A stretch of 24,888 bases of DNA from JBFELU01 sp041551965 (GTDB lineage: Bacteria; Actinomycetota; Acidimicrobiia; Spongiisociales; UBA11373). Position numbers and translations under genes: made by a program. The notes beneath the pieces were generated by a model. It searched no databases and was not told where the DNA came from. It worked only from the letters and a program-made list of their open reading frames with translations. The DNA is taken from contig JBFELU010000036.1 of assembly GCA_041551965.1 (NCBI GenBank), positions 1-24,888 of the forward strand, written 5' to 3'. Of this stretch, positions 6,896 to 13,490 are shown piece by piece. Numbering within the stretch: position 1 is the stretch's first letter; each line of letters opens with the position of its first letter.

Positions 6896-7291
6896 ATGAT
6901 GACCGACCCGATCGCCGACATGCTGACCCGGATTCGCAACGCCAATCAGGCGGTGAGCGACACCGTGCGCATGCCCTCCTCCAACCTCAAGGAGGAGATC
7001 GCCAAAATCCTGGCCGCCGAGGGTTACATCGAGGGCTTCGACGTGACGTCGGAAGGCCACAAGCGGGAACTCGAACTGCGGCTCAAGTACTTGCCCAATC
7101 GCATCGGGGTCATCAGCGGTTTGCGTCGTGTCTCCAAGCCGGGTCGGCGGGTGTATCGCGGGGCCACCGATCTGCCCCGGATCCAGGGCGGCCTCGGCGT
7201 GGTCGTCGTGTCGACCTCCCAGGGGCTGCTCAGCGATCGCGAGGCCAGGCGCCGCCGCCTCGGTGGCGAGATCCTCTGTGAGGTGTGGTGA
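6896..7291 (+). CDS. rpsH: 30S ribosomal protein S8
   Basis: The product is a 131-residue S8. It starts MMTDPIADMLTRIRNANQ and carries LKYLPNRIGVISGLRRVSKPGRR and the highly conserved STSQGLLSDREARRRRLGGE near the C-terminus. S8 is a primary 16S rRNA binder and, in E. coli, the repressor of the spc operon. I choose ATG 6896; ATG 6899 directly downstream is nearly as good. A TTG at 6887 in the same frame would add three residues and overlap the rpsN stop; it has a better-spaced purine run (gagaaagg), so the start is uncertain by a few codons. Confidence 0.96.
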   Translation: MMTDPIADMLTRIRNANQAVSDTVRMPSSNLKEEIAKILAAEGYIEGFDVTSEGHKRELELRLKYLPNRIGVISGLRRVSKPGRRVYRGATDLPRIQGGLGVVVVSTSQGLLSDREARRRRLGGEILCEVW

Positions 7292-7836
7292 TGAGCCGAG
7301 TCGGAAACGCTCCCATCACCGTGCCCACCGGCGTCGAGGTGTCGATCGACGGTCAGACCGTGACGGTCAAGGGTGGCAAAGGCACCCTCACCCGCACGTT
7401 CTCGGATCGAGTCTCCGTGTCCCTCGACGACGGCGTGCTCACGGTGGCTCGCCACGACGAGGCTCGGGAGTCCCGGGCCCTGCACGGGCTGAGCCGTTCG
7501 CTGCTCGCCAACATGGTGACGGGCGTCTCGGAGGGCTACTCCAAGGAACTGCAGACGGTCGGGGTCGGCTACCGGGCTGCTCTCAGCGGCCGGACCCTCG
7601 AACTACAGGTCGGGTTCTCCCATCCGGTGAACATCGAGGCCCCCGAGGGCATCGAGTTCGAGGTCCCCGAACCCACCAAGATCTTCGTGAGGGGCATCGA
7701 CAAGGAGAAGGTCGGCCAGGCCGCGGCCGAGATTCGCGCCGTGCGACCGCCCGAGCCCTACAAGGGGAAGGGCATCCGCTACGTCGATGAATACGTCCGC
7801 CGCAAGGCCGGGAAGGCGGGGGTGGCAGCCGTATGA
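7291..7836 (+). CDS. rplF: 50S ribosomal protein L6
   Basis: The product is a 181-residue L6. I prefer ATG 7291, which shares one base with the rpsH stop and gives the canonical start MSRVGNAPITVP; a GTG two codons upstream is possible. The two repeated L6 folds are visible, with RALHGLSRSLLANMVTGVSEG in the first half, then VGVGYRAAL and the C-terminal PEPYKGKGIRYVDEYVRRK. L6 lies at the base of the L7/L12 stalk near the GTPase-associated centre. The 3' end overlaps rplR as ATGA. Confidence 0.97.
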   Translation: MSRVGNAPITVPTGVEVSIDGQTVTVKGGKGTLTRTFSDRVSVSLDDGVLTVARHDEARESRALHGLSRSLLANMVTGVSEGYSKELQTVGVGYRAALSGRTLELQVGFSHPVNIEAPEGIEFEVPEPTKIFVRGIDKEKVGQAAAEIRAVRPPEPYKGKGIRYVDEYVRRKAGKAGVAAV

Positions 7837-8186
7837 GGGGTTCACGTACCGATGCCCGCCGTCGTCGTCACTTCCGGGTCCGCAAGCACGTGCGGGGCTC
7901 GGCGGAGCGGCCGCGGCTGGCGGTCTTCCGCAGCAACCGCTACATCTACGCCCAGGTCATCGACGACGAGGCCGGGCGCACCCTGGCGGCCGCCTCATCA
8001 CAGGAGGAGGCGCTGCGGGAGCGCTCGCTCTCCGTCGACACGGCGGCCGAGGTGGGCAAGCGGGTGGCGGCTCGCGCCAAGGATGCCGGCGTCGCGTCGG
8101 TGGTATTCGATCGCGGCGGCTTGAAATACCACGGCCGGGTGAAGGCGCTGGCCGAGTCGGCTCGAGAGGAAGGGTTGGAGTTTTGA
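7833..8186 (+). CDS. rplR: 50S ribosomal protein L18
   Basis: The product is a 117-residue L18, the same length as in E. coli. It contains the N-terminal basic segment (ARRRRHFRVRKHVRGSAERPR), split by LAVFRSNRYIYAQVIDD, and the C-terminal VVFDRGGLKYHGRVKALAE. L18 binds 5S rRNA together with L5 and L25 in the central protuberance. The ATG at 7833 overlaps the rplF stop. The last four bases overlap the TTG start of rpsE. Confidence 0.98.
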   Translation: MRGSRTDARRRRHFRVRKHVRGSAERPRLAVFRSNRYIYAQVIDDEAGRTLAAASSQEEALRERSLSVDTAAEVGKRVAARAKDAGVASVVFDRGGLKYHGRVKALAESAREEGLEF

Positions 8187-8776
8187 CGTCGAGACAGCGC
8201 GGACCACAGCGGGGACGAGACCGGGACACCGATGCCCCCCAGTTCGATGAGCGGGTCATCACCATCAATCGCGTCGCAAAGGTCGTCAAGGGCGGTCGGC
8301 GGTTCTCGTTCACCGCGCTGGTGACGGTCGGTGACGGGAAGGGCAAGGTCGGAGTCGGCTACGGCAAGGCCAAGGAAGTCCCGACCGCCATCCAGAAGGC
8401 GATCGAGATCGCCCGCAAGGAGATGAAGCCGGTGCCGATGGCCGGGAACACGATCATCCACGAGATCATCGGCAAGCAGGGGGCTTCGCGGGTGCTGGTC
8501 AAGCCGGCGGCTCCCGGCACCGGTGTGATCGCCGGCGGCGCCGTGCGGCAGATCCTCGAGGCGGCCGGCATCAGGGACGTGCTCGCCAAGTCCCTCGGCT
8601 CGCCCACACACGTGAACGTGGCCAAGGCGACCATGAACGCCCTCTTCGGTCAGCGTCGTCCCGACGAGGCGGCCAAGATCCGCGGCAAGCGGGCGGAGGA
8701 CATCACGCCTCCGGCGCTGCTGGCGGCCTATCGCTCGGTCGAGATGACCCGGGCGGTCGACGACACGAAGGGTTAA
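8183..8776 (+). CDS. rpsE: 30S ribosomal protein S5
   Basis: I start this gene at TTG 8183 (TTGA, overlapping the rplR stop), which has the purine-rich gaggaaggg about 8 nt upstream. There is no in-frame ATG or GTG before the conserved part. This gives 197 residues: a basic N-terminal extension (TSRQRGPQRGRDRD), then the double-stranded RNA-binding domain (VVKGGRRFSFTALVTVGDG) and the C-terminal domain (KPAAPGTGVIAGGAVRQILE, GIRDVLAKSLGS). S5 lies at the mRNA entry site and affects decoding accuracy. The frame is open upstream only as a shadow of rplR. Confidence 0.96.
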   Translation: MTSRQRGPQRGRDRDTDAPQFDERVITINRVAKVVKGGRRFSFTALVTVGDGKGKVGVGYGKAKEVPTAIQKAIEIARKEMKPVPMAGNTIIHEIIGKQGASRVLVKPAAPGTGVIAGGAVRQILEAAGIRDVLAKSLGSPTHVNVAKATMNALFGQRRPDEAAKIRGKRAEDITPPALLAAYRSVEMTRAVDDTKG

Positions 8777-8782
8777 CCGGCG

Positions 8783-8971
8783 ATGGCGAAGAAGAAGATG
8801 CTGAGGATCACGCTCGTGCGCAGCCCGATCGGGCAGAAGCCCAAGACGCGCGCCTGCGTCGAGACCCTCGGTTTGCGCAAGATCCGTCAGACGGTCGAAC
8901 GCCCCGACACCCCCGACGTCCGGGGTCTGATCGCCCGCACCCGCCATCTCGTGGAGGTTGAAGAGGCATGA
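8783..8971 (+). CDS. rpmD: 50S ribosomal protein L30
   Basis: The product is a 62-residue L30 (E. coli 59). The pattern LRITLVRSPIGQKPKTRACVE, followed by TLGLRKIRQTVERPDTPDVRGLI, is diagnostic. It is a small, late-binding 50S protein of the spc block. The ATG lies 6 nt after the rpsE stop without a strong ribosome binding site. The stop overlaps the rplO start as ATGA. Confidence 0.97.
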   Translation: MAKKKMLRITLVRSPIGQKPKTRACVETLGLRKIRQTVERPDTPDVRGLIARTRHLVEVEEA

Positions 8972-9405
8972 AGCTGCACCACCTGAAGCCGGCTCCCGGC
9001 TCCAAGAAGGCCAAGATCCGGGTGGGACGCGGGGAGGGAGGCCGTCGCGGGAAGACGGCCGGCCGCGGCACCAAGGGCGCCAAGGCACGCGGCAACATGC
9101 CGGTGTGGTTCGAAGGCGGTCAGATGCCGCTCTACCGCCGTACCCCCAAGCTGCGGGGCTTCAAGCGACCCAACAAGGAGTACTTCGCCCTGGTCAACGT
9201 CGAGAAGCTCAACACGTTCCGCAAGGGATCGGTGGTGGGCCCCGACGAGCTTCGGGCCCGGGGTCTCGTGAAGAAGCGCGGCCGTATCAAGGTGCTCGGC
9301 GAGGGAGAGCTCTCCAAGGAGCTCACCGTGCGGGCTCATGCCTTCAGCGTCGGCGCCGTCGAGCGCATCCAGGCCGCGGGCGGGAACGTCGAGGTGATCG
9401 AGTGA
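8968..9405 (+). CDS. rplO: 50S ribosomal protein L15
   Basis: The product is a 145-residue L15. The glycine- and arginine-rich N-terminal half (GRGEGGRRGKTAGRGTKGAKAR) and the motif FEGGQMPLYRRTPKLRGF identify it; the C-terminal fold includes LTVRAHAFSVGAVERIQAAGG. L15 is an intermediate 50S assembly protein. The ATG at 8968 overlaps the rpmD stop. A 61-nt gap follows, the longest between the start of the window and the end of map. Confidence 0.98.
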   Translation: MKLHHLKPAPGSKKAKIRVGRGEGGRRGKTAGRGTKGAKARGNMPVWFEGGQMPLYRRTPKLRGFKRPNKEYFALVNVEKLNTFRKGSVVGPDELRARGLVKKRGRIKVLGEGELSKELTVRAHAFSVGAVERIQAAGGNVEVIE

Positions 9406-9429
9406 GGCGGCGGTTCTCCCCGGCCGCGA

Positions 9430-9435
9430 TAAGCT
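9430..9435 (+). promoter_or_regulatory. Possible internal promoter -10 element before secY
   Basis: The 61-nt gap between rplO and secY contains gaTAAGCT, a plausible -10 hexamer, 31 nt before the secY ATG. I see no good -35 at normal spacing. An internal promoter would let secY-adk-map be made partly independently of the ribosomal genes. This is a weak call. Confidence 0.3.
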
Positions 9436-9466
9436 CCCTCCGTTCGCGCCCAGGGGATCATCGCTG

Positions 9467-10756
9467 ATGCTGTCCGTCTATCGGAACATGTTCCGGATCC
9501 GGGACCTCCGGAACAAGATCCTCTTCACCCTCTTCATCTTCGCCGTGTACCGGCTCGGTGCCTCGATCCCGGTCCCCGGTGTCGATCTCGATGCCGTGGA
9601 GCAGTTCGCGGATCAGGCCGAATCGGCCGGCATCGTCGGGCTTCTCAACCTCTTCAGCGGGGGAGCGCTCGAGGTGTTCTCGGTGTTCTCGCTGGGCATC
9701 ATGCCCTACATCACCTCGTCGATCATCATGCAGCTCCTCGCGGTGGTGATCCCGCGGCTGCAGCGCCTCCAGGAAGAGGGAGAGACGGGCCGGAAGGTGA
9801 TCACGCAGTGGACCCGCTACGTGACGGTCATCCTGGCGCTGCTCCAGTCGACCGGGCTGACGTTCCTGTTCAATCGGGGGATCCTCACCGGTGGAATCAA
9901 CCTGATCCCCGAGTACACGCCGGGCCGGGTGCTCATCATCGTGCTCACGCTCACCGCCGGCACGGCGTTCATCATGTGGCTCGGGGAATTGATCACCCTG
10001 CGCGGGGTGGGCAACGGCATGTCGCTCATCATCTTCGTGAGCATCGTCAGTCAGATCCCGGCTCAGTTCTCGACCGTCCAGACATCGACGACCGCCTTCC
10101 GATTCTGGATCGTGGTGCTGATGTTCCTGCTGTTGGTCGCCGGCATCATCTTCGTCGATCAGGGCCAGCGGCGGATTCCCATCCAGTTCTCGAAGCGGGT
10201 CCGGGGCCGGCGGGTCCTGGGCGGCCAGAGCACCTACATCCCCATCAAGGTGAACACGGCTGGGGTGATCCCGGTGATCTTCGCCAGCAGCGTGCTCTAC
10301 TTCCCGGCCCTCATCTCCACGTCAATCCCCAGTGAGGGGTTCCTGGGCCCGGTGCGCCGCTTCATCGACGAGAACCTGGTGAGCGGCGCCTCGTGGTGGT
10401 ACGTGTTCATGTTCGGGATGCTCATCGTGTTCTTCACCTACTTCTACACGGCGATCCAGTTCGATCCGCAGCGGCAATCGGAGATGATCCAGCGACAGGG
10501 AGGGTTCGTGCCAGGCATCCGACCCGGCTCGGCGACCACCCGGTACCTGGAGCACATCATCAGCCGGATCACCCTGCCCGGCTCCCTGTTCCTGGCGAGC
10601 GTGGCGGTGCTGCCGTCGGTGGTGGCAATCCTGTGGAACATCAACCTCGGGTTCAGCGGCATCTCGATCCTGATCGTGGTCGGGGTGGCCCTCGAGACGA
10701 TGAAGCAGATAGAGAGCCAGTTGATGATGCGGAACTACGAGGGTTTCCTGACCTGA
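9467..10756 (+). CDS. secY: Preprotein translocase subunit SecY
   Basis: The product is a 429-residue polytopic membrane protein, the channel of the general Sec translocon. The N-terminus (NMFRIRDLRNKILFTLFIF) leads into the first membrane helix and then the plug region after PVPGVDLDA. Family segments include SLGIMPYITSSIIMQLL, LITLRGVGNGMSLIIF, GQRRIPIQFSKR and RQGGFVPGIRPG, and the C-terminal cytoplasmic end ESQLMMRNYEG. The pattern suggests the usual ten membrane helices. The ATG at 9467 has aggggat upstream. The stop shares one base with the adk start. Confidence 0.98.
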   Translation: MLSVYRNMFRIRDLRNKILFTLFIFAVYRLGASIPVPGVDLDAVEQFADQAESAGIVGLLNLFSGGALEVFSVFSLGIMPYITSSIIMQLLAVVIPRLQRLQEEGETGRKVITQWTRYVTVILALLQSTGLTFLFNRGILTGGINLIPEYTPGRVLIIVLTLTAGTAFIMWLGELITLRGVGNGMSLIIFVSIVSQIPAQFSTVQTSTTAFRFWIVVLMFLLLVAGIIFVDQGQRRIPIQFSKRVRGRRVLGGQSTYIPIKVNTAGVIPVIFASSVLYFPALISTSIPSEGFLGPVRRFIDENLVSGASWWYVFMFGMLIVFFTYFYTAIQFDPQRQSEMIQRQGGFVPGIRPGSATTRYLEHIISRITLPGSLFLASVAVLPSVVAILWNINLGFSGISILIVVGVALETMKQIESQLMMRNYEGFLT

Positions 10757-11301
10757 TGGGCCGCCGGCTCTTGATGCTCGGGCCGCCCGGCGCCGGCAAG
10801 GGCACCCAGGCCGAGATGCTGGGTCGGGCGCTCGGCATCCCTCATATCTCGACCGGCGCCATACTGCGCGATCACGTGGAGCGCGACTCGGATCTCGGAC
10901 GACGGGCTCGCGAGATCATCGAGGCCGGCGACCTCGTCTCGGACGAGATCGTGATCGCCATGGTCGACGAACGCTTGACCCAGCGTGATTCGACGTGCGG
11001 GTTCATCCTCGACGGCTTTCCGAGGACCCGACCCCAGGCGGAGGCGCTCGACGCGCTCCTCGTCGGCCGGCCGCTGGAGGCGGTGATCAACCTGGATGTG
11101 CCGACCGAGGAGGTCGTGGCTCGGATCCTCGGCCGCGGCCGCAGCGACGACACGGAGGAGGCGGTGCGAACCCGCCTCGCCGTCTACCGGGAGCGCACCG
11201 AGCCGCTGCTGGATCACTATGCGGCGATCGTTCGGCCGGTCGACGGTGTCGGTTCGATTCCCGACATCCTGGGGAGGATCGTTCGGGTTCTCGCCGAATG
11301 A
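10756..11301 (+). CDS. adk: Adenylate kinase (short form)
   Basis: This enzyme interconverts ATP + AMP and 2 ADP. I start it at ATG 10756 (TGATG with the secY stop), giving 181 residues. The P-loop is GPPGAGKG (residues 9-16), the AMP-binding region is STGAILRDH, and DGFPRTRPQAE (86 onward) is the adenylate kinase signature. The LID is very short (about residues 126-133, GRGRSDDTEE), so this is the short form common in actinobacteria, unlike the 214-residue E. coli enzyme, and it has no LID zinc site. The stop overlaps the map start. Confidence 0.97.
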   Translation: MGRRLLMLGPPGAGKGTQAEMLGRALGIPHISTGAILRDHVERDSDLGRRAREIIEAGDLVSDEIVIAMVDERLTQRDSTCGFILDGFPRTRPQAEALDALLVGRPLEAVINLDVPTEEVVARILGRGRSDDTEEAVRTRLAVYRERTEPLLDHYAAIVRPVDGVGSIPDILGRIVRVLAE

Positions 11302-12044
11302 TCACGATCAAATCGGCCGACGACTTCGCCCGGATGCGTCGTGCCGGCAAGGTGGTGGCCGAGATCCATTCGGCCGTGCGCGAGGCGGCCGGGCCGGGGG
11401 TCTCGCTGGTGGAACTGGACGACCTGGCGGCCCAGATCATCCGTGACGGCGGGTGTACCCCCAACTTCCTCAACTACCACGGGTTCCCCAAGCACGTGTG
11501 CCTGTCGCCGAACGACACGATCGTCCATGGGATCCCCGATGGGCGCCGGTTGCAGGAGGGCGACATCCTCTCCCTGGACGCCGGGGCGATCTGCGAGGGC
11601 TGGCACGCCGATGCCGCCATCACGTTCCCGATCGGTGAGGTGTCCGACGAGGTTCGCGCTCTGATCGACACCACCGAGCGGGCCATGTGGGCCGGGATCG
11701 AAGCGTCGGTGGCCGGCAACCGTGTTGGCGATATCGGGGCAGCGGTGCAGGCCTTGGCCGACGAGAGGGGCTTCGGTGTCGTCCGCGAGTACACCGGCCA
11801 CGGGATCGGGCGCCAGATGCACGAAGAGCCGCAGATCCCCAACTACGGGCAGCGGGGCAAGGGCATGAGGCTCAAGCGGGGGATGGCGATCTGCATCGAG
11901 CCGATGTTCAACATGGGGGGTCATCAGACGCGGGTGCTCGAGGATGGCTGGAGCGTGATGACCGCCGACGGAAGCCTGTCGGCTCATTTCGAGCACACGG
12001 TGGCGATCACCGCCGACGGCCCCGAGGTGCTGACTCTGGCCTGA
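11298..12044 (+). CDS. map: Type I methionine aminopeptidase
   Basis: This enzyme removes the initiator methionine from nascent proteins. The start is ATG 11298, overlapping the adk stop as ATGA; the product has 248 residues. The metal and catalytic residues are all in place by comparison with the E. coli enzyme: H77, D94 (LSLDAGA), D105 (WHADAAITF), H168 (GHGIGRQMHEEP), E201 (CIEPMF) and E232 (FEHTVAI). No N-terminal SH3-like zinc-finger extension is present. It is the last intact gene before the interrupted region at 12045-12588. Confidence 0.97.
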   Translation: MITIKSADDFARMRRAGKVVAEIHSAVREAAGPGVSLVELDDLAAQIIRDGGCTPNFLNYHGFPKHVCLSPNDTIVHGIPDGRRLQEGDILSLDAGAICEGWHADAAITFPIGEVSDEVRALIDTTERAMWAGIEASVAGNRVGDIGAAVQALADERGFGVVREYTGHGIGRQMHEEPQIPNYGQRGKGMRLKRGMAICIEPMFNMGGHQTRVLEDGWSVMTADGSLSAHFEHTVAITADGPEVLTLA

Positions 12045-12097
12045 GCCTCCGGCCGGGGTGCTTCCCCGACGAATCTCTGGGAATCTCCGCTCGCCCG

Positions 12098-12328
12098 GCC
12101 GACATCCCGGCGCTCACCGACGTCCTGCTGTATCACGTGGTCCCCGGCGACATTCGGGCCGAGACCGTAGTGGGCCCGGAATCGGCCACTACCGTCCAGG
12201 GCTCCGACATCGCCATCGAGGTCGTCGACGGTGCCGTGATGCTCAACGGCATCACCATGGTCGTTGCCACCGATATCGAGGCGAGCAACGGCGTCGTCCA
12301 CGCCATCGACAGCGTGCTCCTGCCGTAG
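12098..12328 (+). pseudogene. 5'-truncated fasciclin (FAS1) domain remnant
   Basis: The frame ending at TAG 12326-12328 encodes the second half of a FAS1 domain: ALTDVLLYHVVPG, then TTVQGSDIAIEV, VMLNGITMVVATDIEASNG and the terminal box VVHAIDSVLLP. FAS1 domains have about 130 residues and occur in secreted or surface adhesion proteins. Only about 76 residues remain. The H1 box, signal peptide and a plausible start codon are all missing; upstream the frame simply runs into map. No ribosome binding site precedes it. I read it as the 3' end of a deleted gene, left when the map-rpmJ interval was rearranged. A short functional peptide cannot be formally excluded. Confidence 0.75.
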
Positions 12329-12354
12329 CCTCTCCTCCCTCCCACGGCAGAGCT

Positions 12355-12388
12355 GTATGGGCCCGGGGCCGTCGCCCCGGGCCCATAC
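12355..12388 (+). terminator. Perfect 15-bp hairpin after map and the FAS1 remnant
   Basis: The arms GTATGGGCCCGGGGC (12355-12369) and GCCCCGGGCCCATAC (12374-12388) are exact inverted complements around a CGTC loop. No T-run follows, so this is the U-less type often proposed for high-GC actinobacteria. A second, smaller hairpin (CGCGT/ACGCG, 12388-12402) follows immediately. It is placed to end the S10-spc transcript before the alpha promoter; it would also work in the opposite orientation. Confidence 0.72.
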
Positions 12389-12448
12389 GCGTGCCCGACG
12401 CGCGGTGCTGGTAGGGTTCGAAACGGGCGGGGACGACCGCGCCTTGAT

Positions 12449-12477
12449 TTGTGGTGCTTCGGCGCGTCCTTTATGCT
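12449..12477 (+). promoter_or_regulatory. Sigma-70-like promoter of the rpmJ-rplQ block
   Basis: TTGTGG (12449-12454) and TATGCT (12472-12477) are separated by exactly 17 nt and resemble the -35 and -10 consensus. Transcription would start near 12484, giving a leader of about 105 nt before rpmJ. It lies downstream of the strong hairpin, as expected for a separate alpha-operon promoter. A weaker TAGGGT at 12412-12417 could be a second -10 element. Confidence 0.55.
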
Positions 12478-12485
12478 TCCCGTCC

Positions 12486-12503
12486 GGCCCTCCGGGGCTC
12501 TTT
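12486..12503 (+). promoter_or_regulatory. UCCG-tetraloop hairpin at the start of the alpha leader
   Basis: GGCCC, the loop TCCG and GGGCT form a short stem closed by C-G around a UNCG-class tetraloop, followed by CTTTT. If transcription starts near 12484, this sits at the extreme 5' end of the mRNA, too early for ordinary attenuation, so a 5'-protecting structure is the more likely reading. This is inferred from sequence only. Confidence 0.35.
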
Positions 12504-12542
12504 TGGCGTGTTTGCTGATAGGTGGCCGTGATTCGATCGAGG

Positions 12543-12583
12543 CTCCTCCACGGGGTGGATGACGTCGCTGACCGGTCGAGGAG
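12543..12583 (+). promoter_or_regulatory. Possible Shine-Dalgarno sequestering fold before rpmJ
   Basis: CTCCTC (12543-12548) is exactly complementary to GAGGAG (12578-12583), the ribosome binding site of rpmJ. A competing small hairpin, TCCAC/GTGGA (12547-12559, three-base loop), uses part of the same bases. The two folds are mutually exclusive, so the leader could switch between an open and a closed ribosome binding site. Six-base complementarity can occur by chance. Confidence 0.3.
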
Positions 12584-12588
12584 AAGCA

Positions 12589-12702
12589 ATGAAGGTTCGT
12601 CCTTCGGTGAAGCGGATGTGCGACAAGTGCCGTGTGATCCGGCGTTACGGTCGCGTGTGGGTGATCTGCCCCAATCCGCGTCACAAGCAGCGGCAGGGGT
12701 GA
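12589..12702 (+). CDS. rpmJ: 50S ribosomal protein L36 (zinc-binding type)
   Basis: The product is a 37-residue protein beginning MKVRPSVKRMCDKCRVIRR, the full bacterial L36. The zinc ligands C11, C14, C27 and H32 are present, so it belongs to the zinc-containing class. L36 is the smallest 50S protein and joins late in assembly. The ATG at 12589 is preceded by GAGGAG (12578-12583) at normal spacing. It is the first gene of the alpha block here; infA, commonly just upstream, is absent from the preceding interval. Confidence 0.96.
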   Translation: MKVRPSVKRMCDKCRVIRRYGRVWVICPNPRHKQRQG

Positions 12703-12706
12703 GGCA

Positions 12707-13087
12707 ATGGCACGGATAGCCGGCGTCGACCTTCCTCGAGAGAAGCGTCTCGAGATCGGTCTGACCTACATCTTCGGAATGGGGCGGGGACGTGCCCGCC
12801 TCACCTGTGAGGCGTTGGAGATCGACCCCAACACCAAGGTGCGCGACCTCACCGACGACGAGGTCGTGAGGGTGCGGCAGTTCATCGACTCCAACTACCG
12901 CGTCGAGGGCGACCTGCGGCGCGAGGTCACGCAGAACATCAAGCGCAAGATCGAGATCGGTTCCTATCAGGGAATCAGGCACCGTCGTGGACTACCCGTT
13001 CGCGGACAGCGCACGCACACCAACGCCCGGACCCGCAAGGGACCGCGCACCCCGATCGCCGGGAAGAAGAAGGTCCGGAAGCACTGA
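12707..13087 (+). CDS. rpsM: 30S ribosomal protein S13
   Basis: The product is a 126-residue S13. It begins MARIAGVDLPREKRLEIGLTY and carries the helix-two-turn-helix region, then the C-terminal GIRHRRGLPVRGQRTHTNAR and the basic end GKKKVRKH that reaches the decoding region and P-site tRNA. S13 contacts S19 and the 50S subunit through intersubunit bridges. The ATG at 12707 lies 4 nt after rpmJ and follows ggggtgagg. Confidence 0.98.
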   Translation: MARIAGVDLPREKRLEIGLTYIFGMGRGRARLTCEALEIDPNTKVRDLTDDEVVRVRQFIDSNYRVEGDLRREVTQNIKRKIEIGSYQGIRHRRGLPVRGQRTHTNARTRKGPRTPIAGKKKVRKH

Positions 13088-13103
13088 GGCCGCGGAGGTT
13101 TCG

Positions 13104-13490
13104 TTGGCAGCACAGAAGCGATCGCGTCGCCGGGAGCGGAGGAACATCCTCCACGGCCAAGCTCACATCACGGCGAGCTTCAACAACACCATCATCAACA
13201 TCACCGACCTCGACGGCAACACGCTGGTGTGGACGTCGGGCGGCACGGTGGGCTTCAAGGGCTCGCGCAAGTCGACTCCCTATGCCGCTCAGGTGGCCGC
13301 CGAGCAGGCCGCCCGGCGGGCCGGCGAGTTCGGGATGCGCAAGGTCGACGTGATCGTCCGCGGCTCCGGCTCCGGCCGGGAGACGGCGATCCGGACGCTG
13401 CAGACGATGGGGATGGAGGTCACCGGCATCCGTGACGTCACCCCGATTCCCCACAACGGGGTGAGGCTCAAGAAGCGGAGGAGGAACTAG
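13104..13490 (+). CDS. rpsK: 30S ribosomal protein S11
   Basis: I assign TTG 13104 as start: GGAGG at 13094-13098 is ideally placed and no ATG or GTG fits between it and the conserved core. The product has 128 residues (E. coli 129). It contains GQAHITASFNNTIINITDLDGN, broken across the beta sheet, then WTSGGTVGFKGSRKSTPYAA and the ending GIRDVTPIPHNGVRLKKRRR. S11 lies on the 30S platform by the E site and the Shine-Dalgarno helix. The frame upstream of 13104 shadows rpsM. One base is shared with rpsD. Confidence 0.96.
   Translation: MAAQKRSRRRERRNILHGQAHITASFNNTIINITDLDGNTLVWTSGGTVGFKGSRKSTPYAAQVAAEQAARRAGEFGMRKVDVIVRGSGSGRETAIRTLQTMGMEVTGIRDVTPIPHNGVRLKKRRRN

Noticed and set aside
9467..10756. 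An accessory SecY2-type protein
   Set aside because: Position between rplO and adk, length and motifs are those of the housekeeping SecY.
12355..12388. The perfect inverted repeat as an insertion-sequence end or attachment site
   Set aside because: There is no transposase or integrase nearby, no target duplication and no distant second copy in this window. Its hairpin geometry at an operon end fits termination better.
12264..12518. An 84-codon plus-strand open frame across the terminator and promoter region
   Set aside because: It crosses the perfect hairpin and the promoter, has no ribosome binding site and no similarity that I recognise. The FAS1 frame on the same DNA is better supported.
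12389..12588. A possible short infA gene before rpmJ
   Set aside because: No frame gives an IF-1 OB-fold sequence, and 200 nt cannot hold the roughly 72 codons needed. The small open frames here lack family resemblance.
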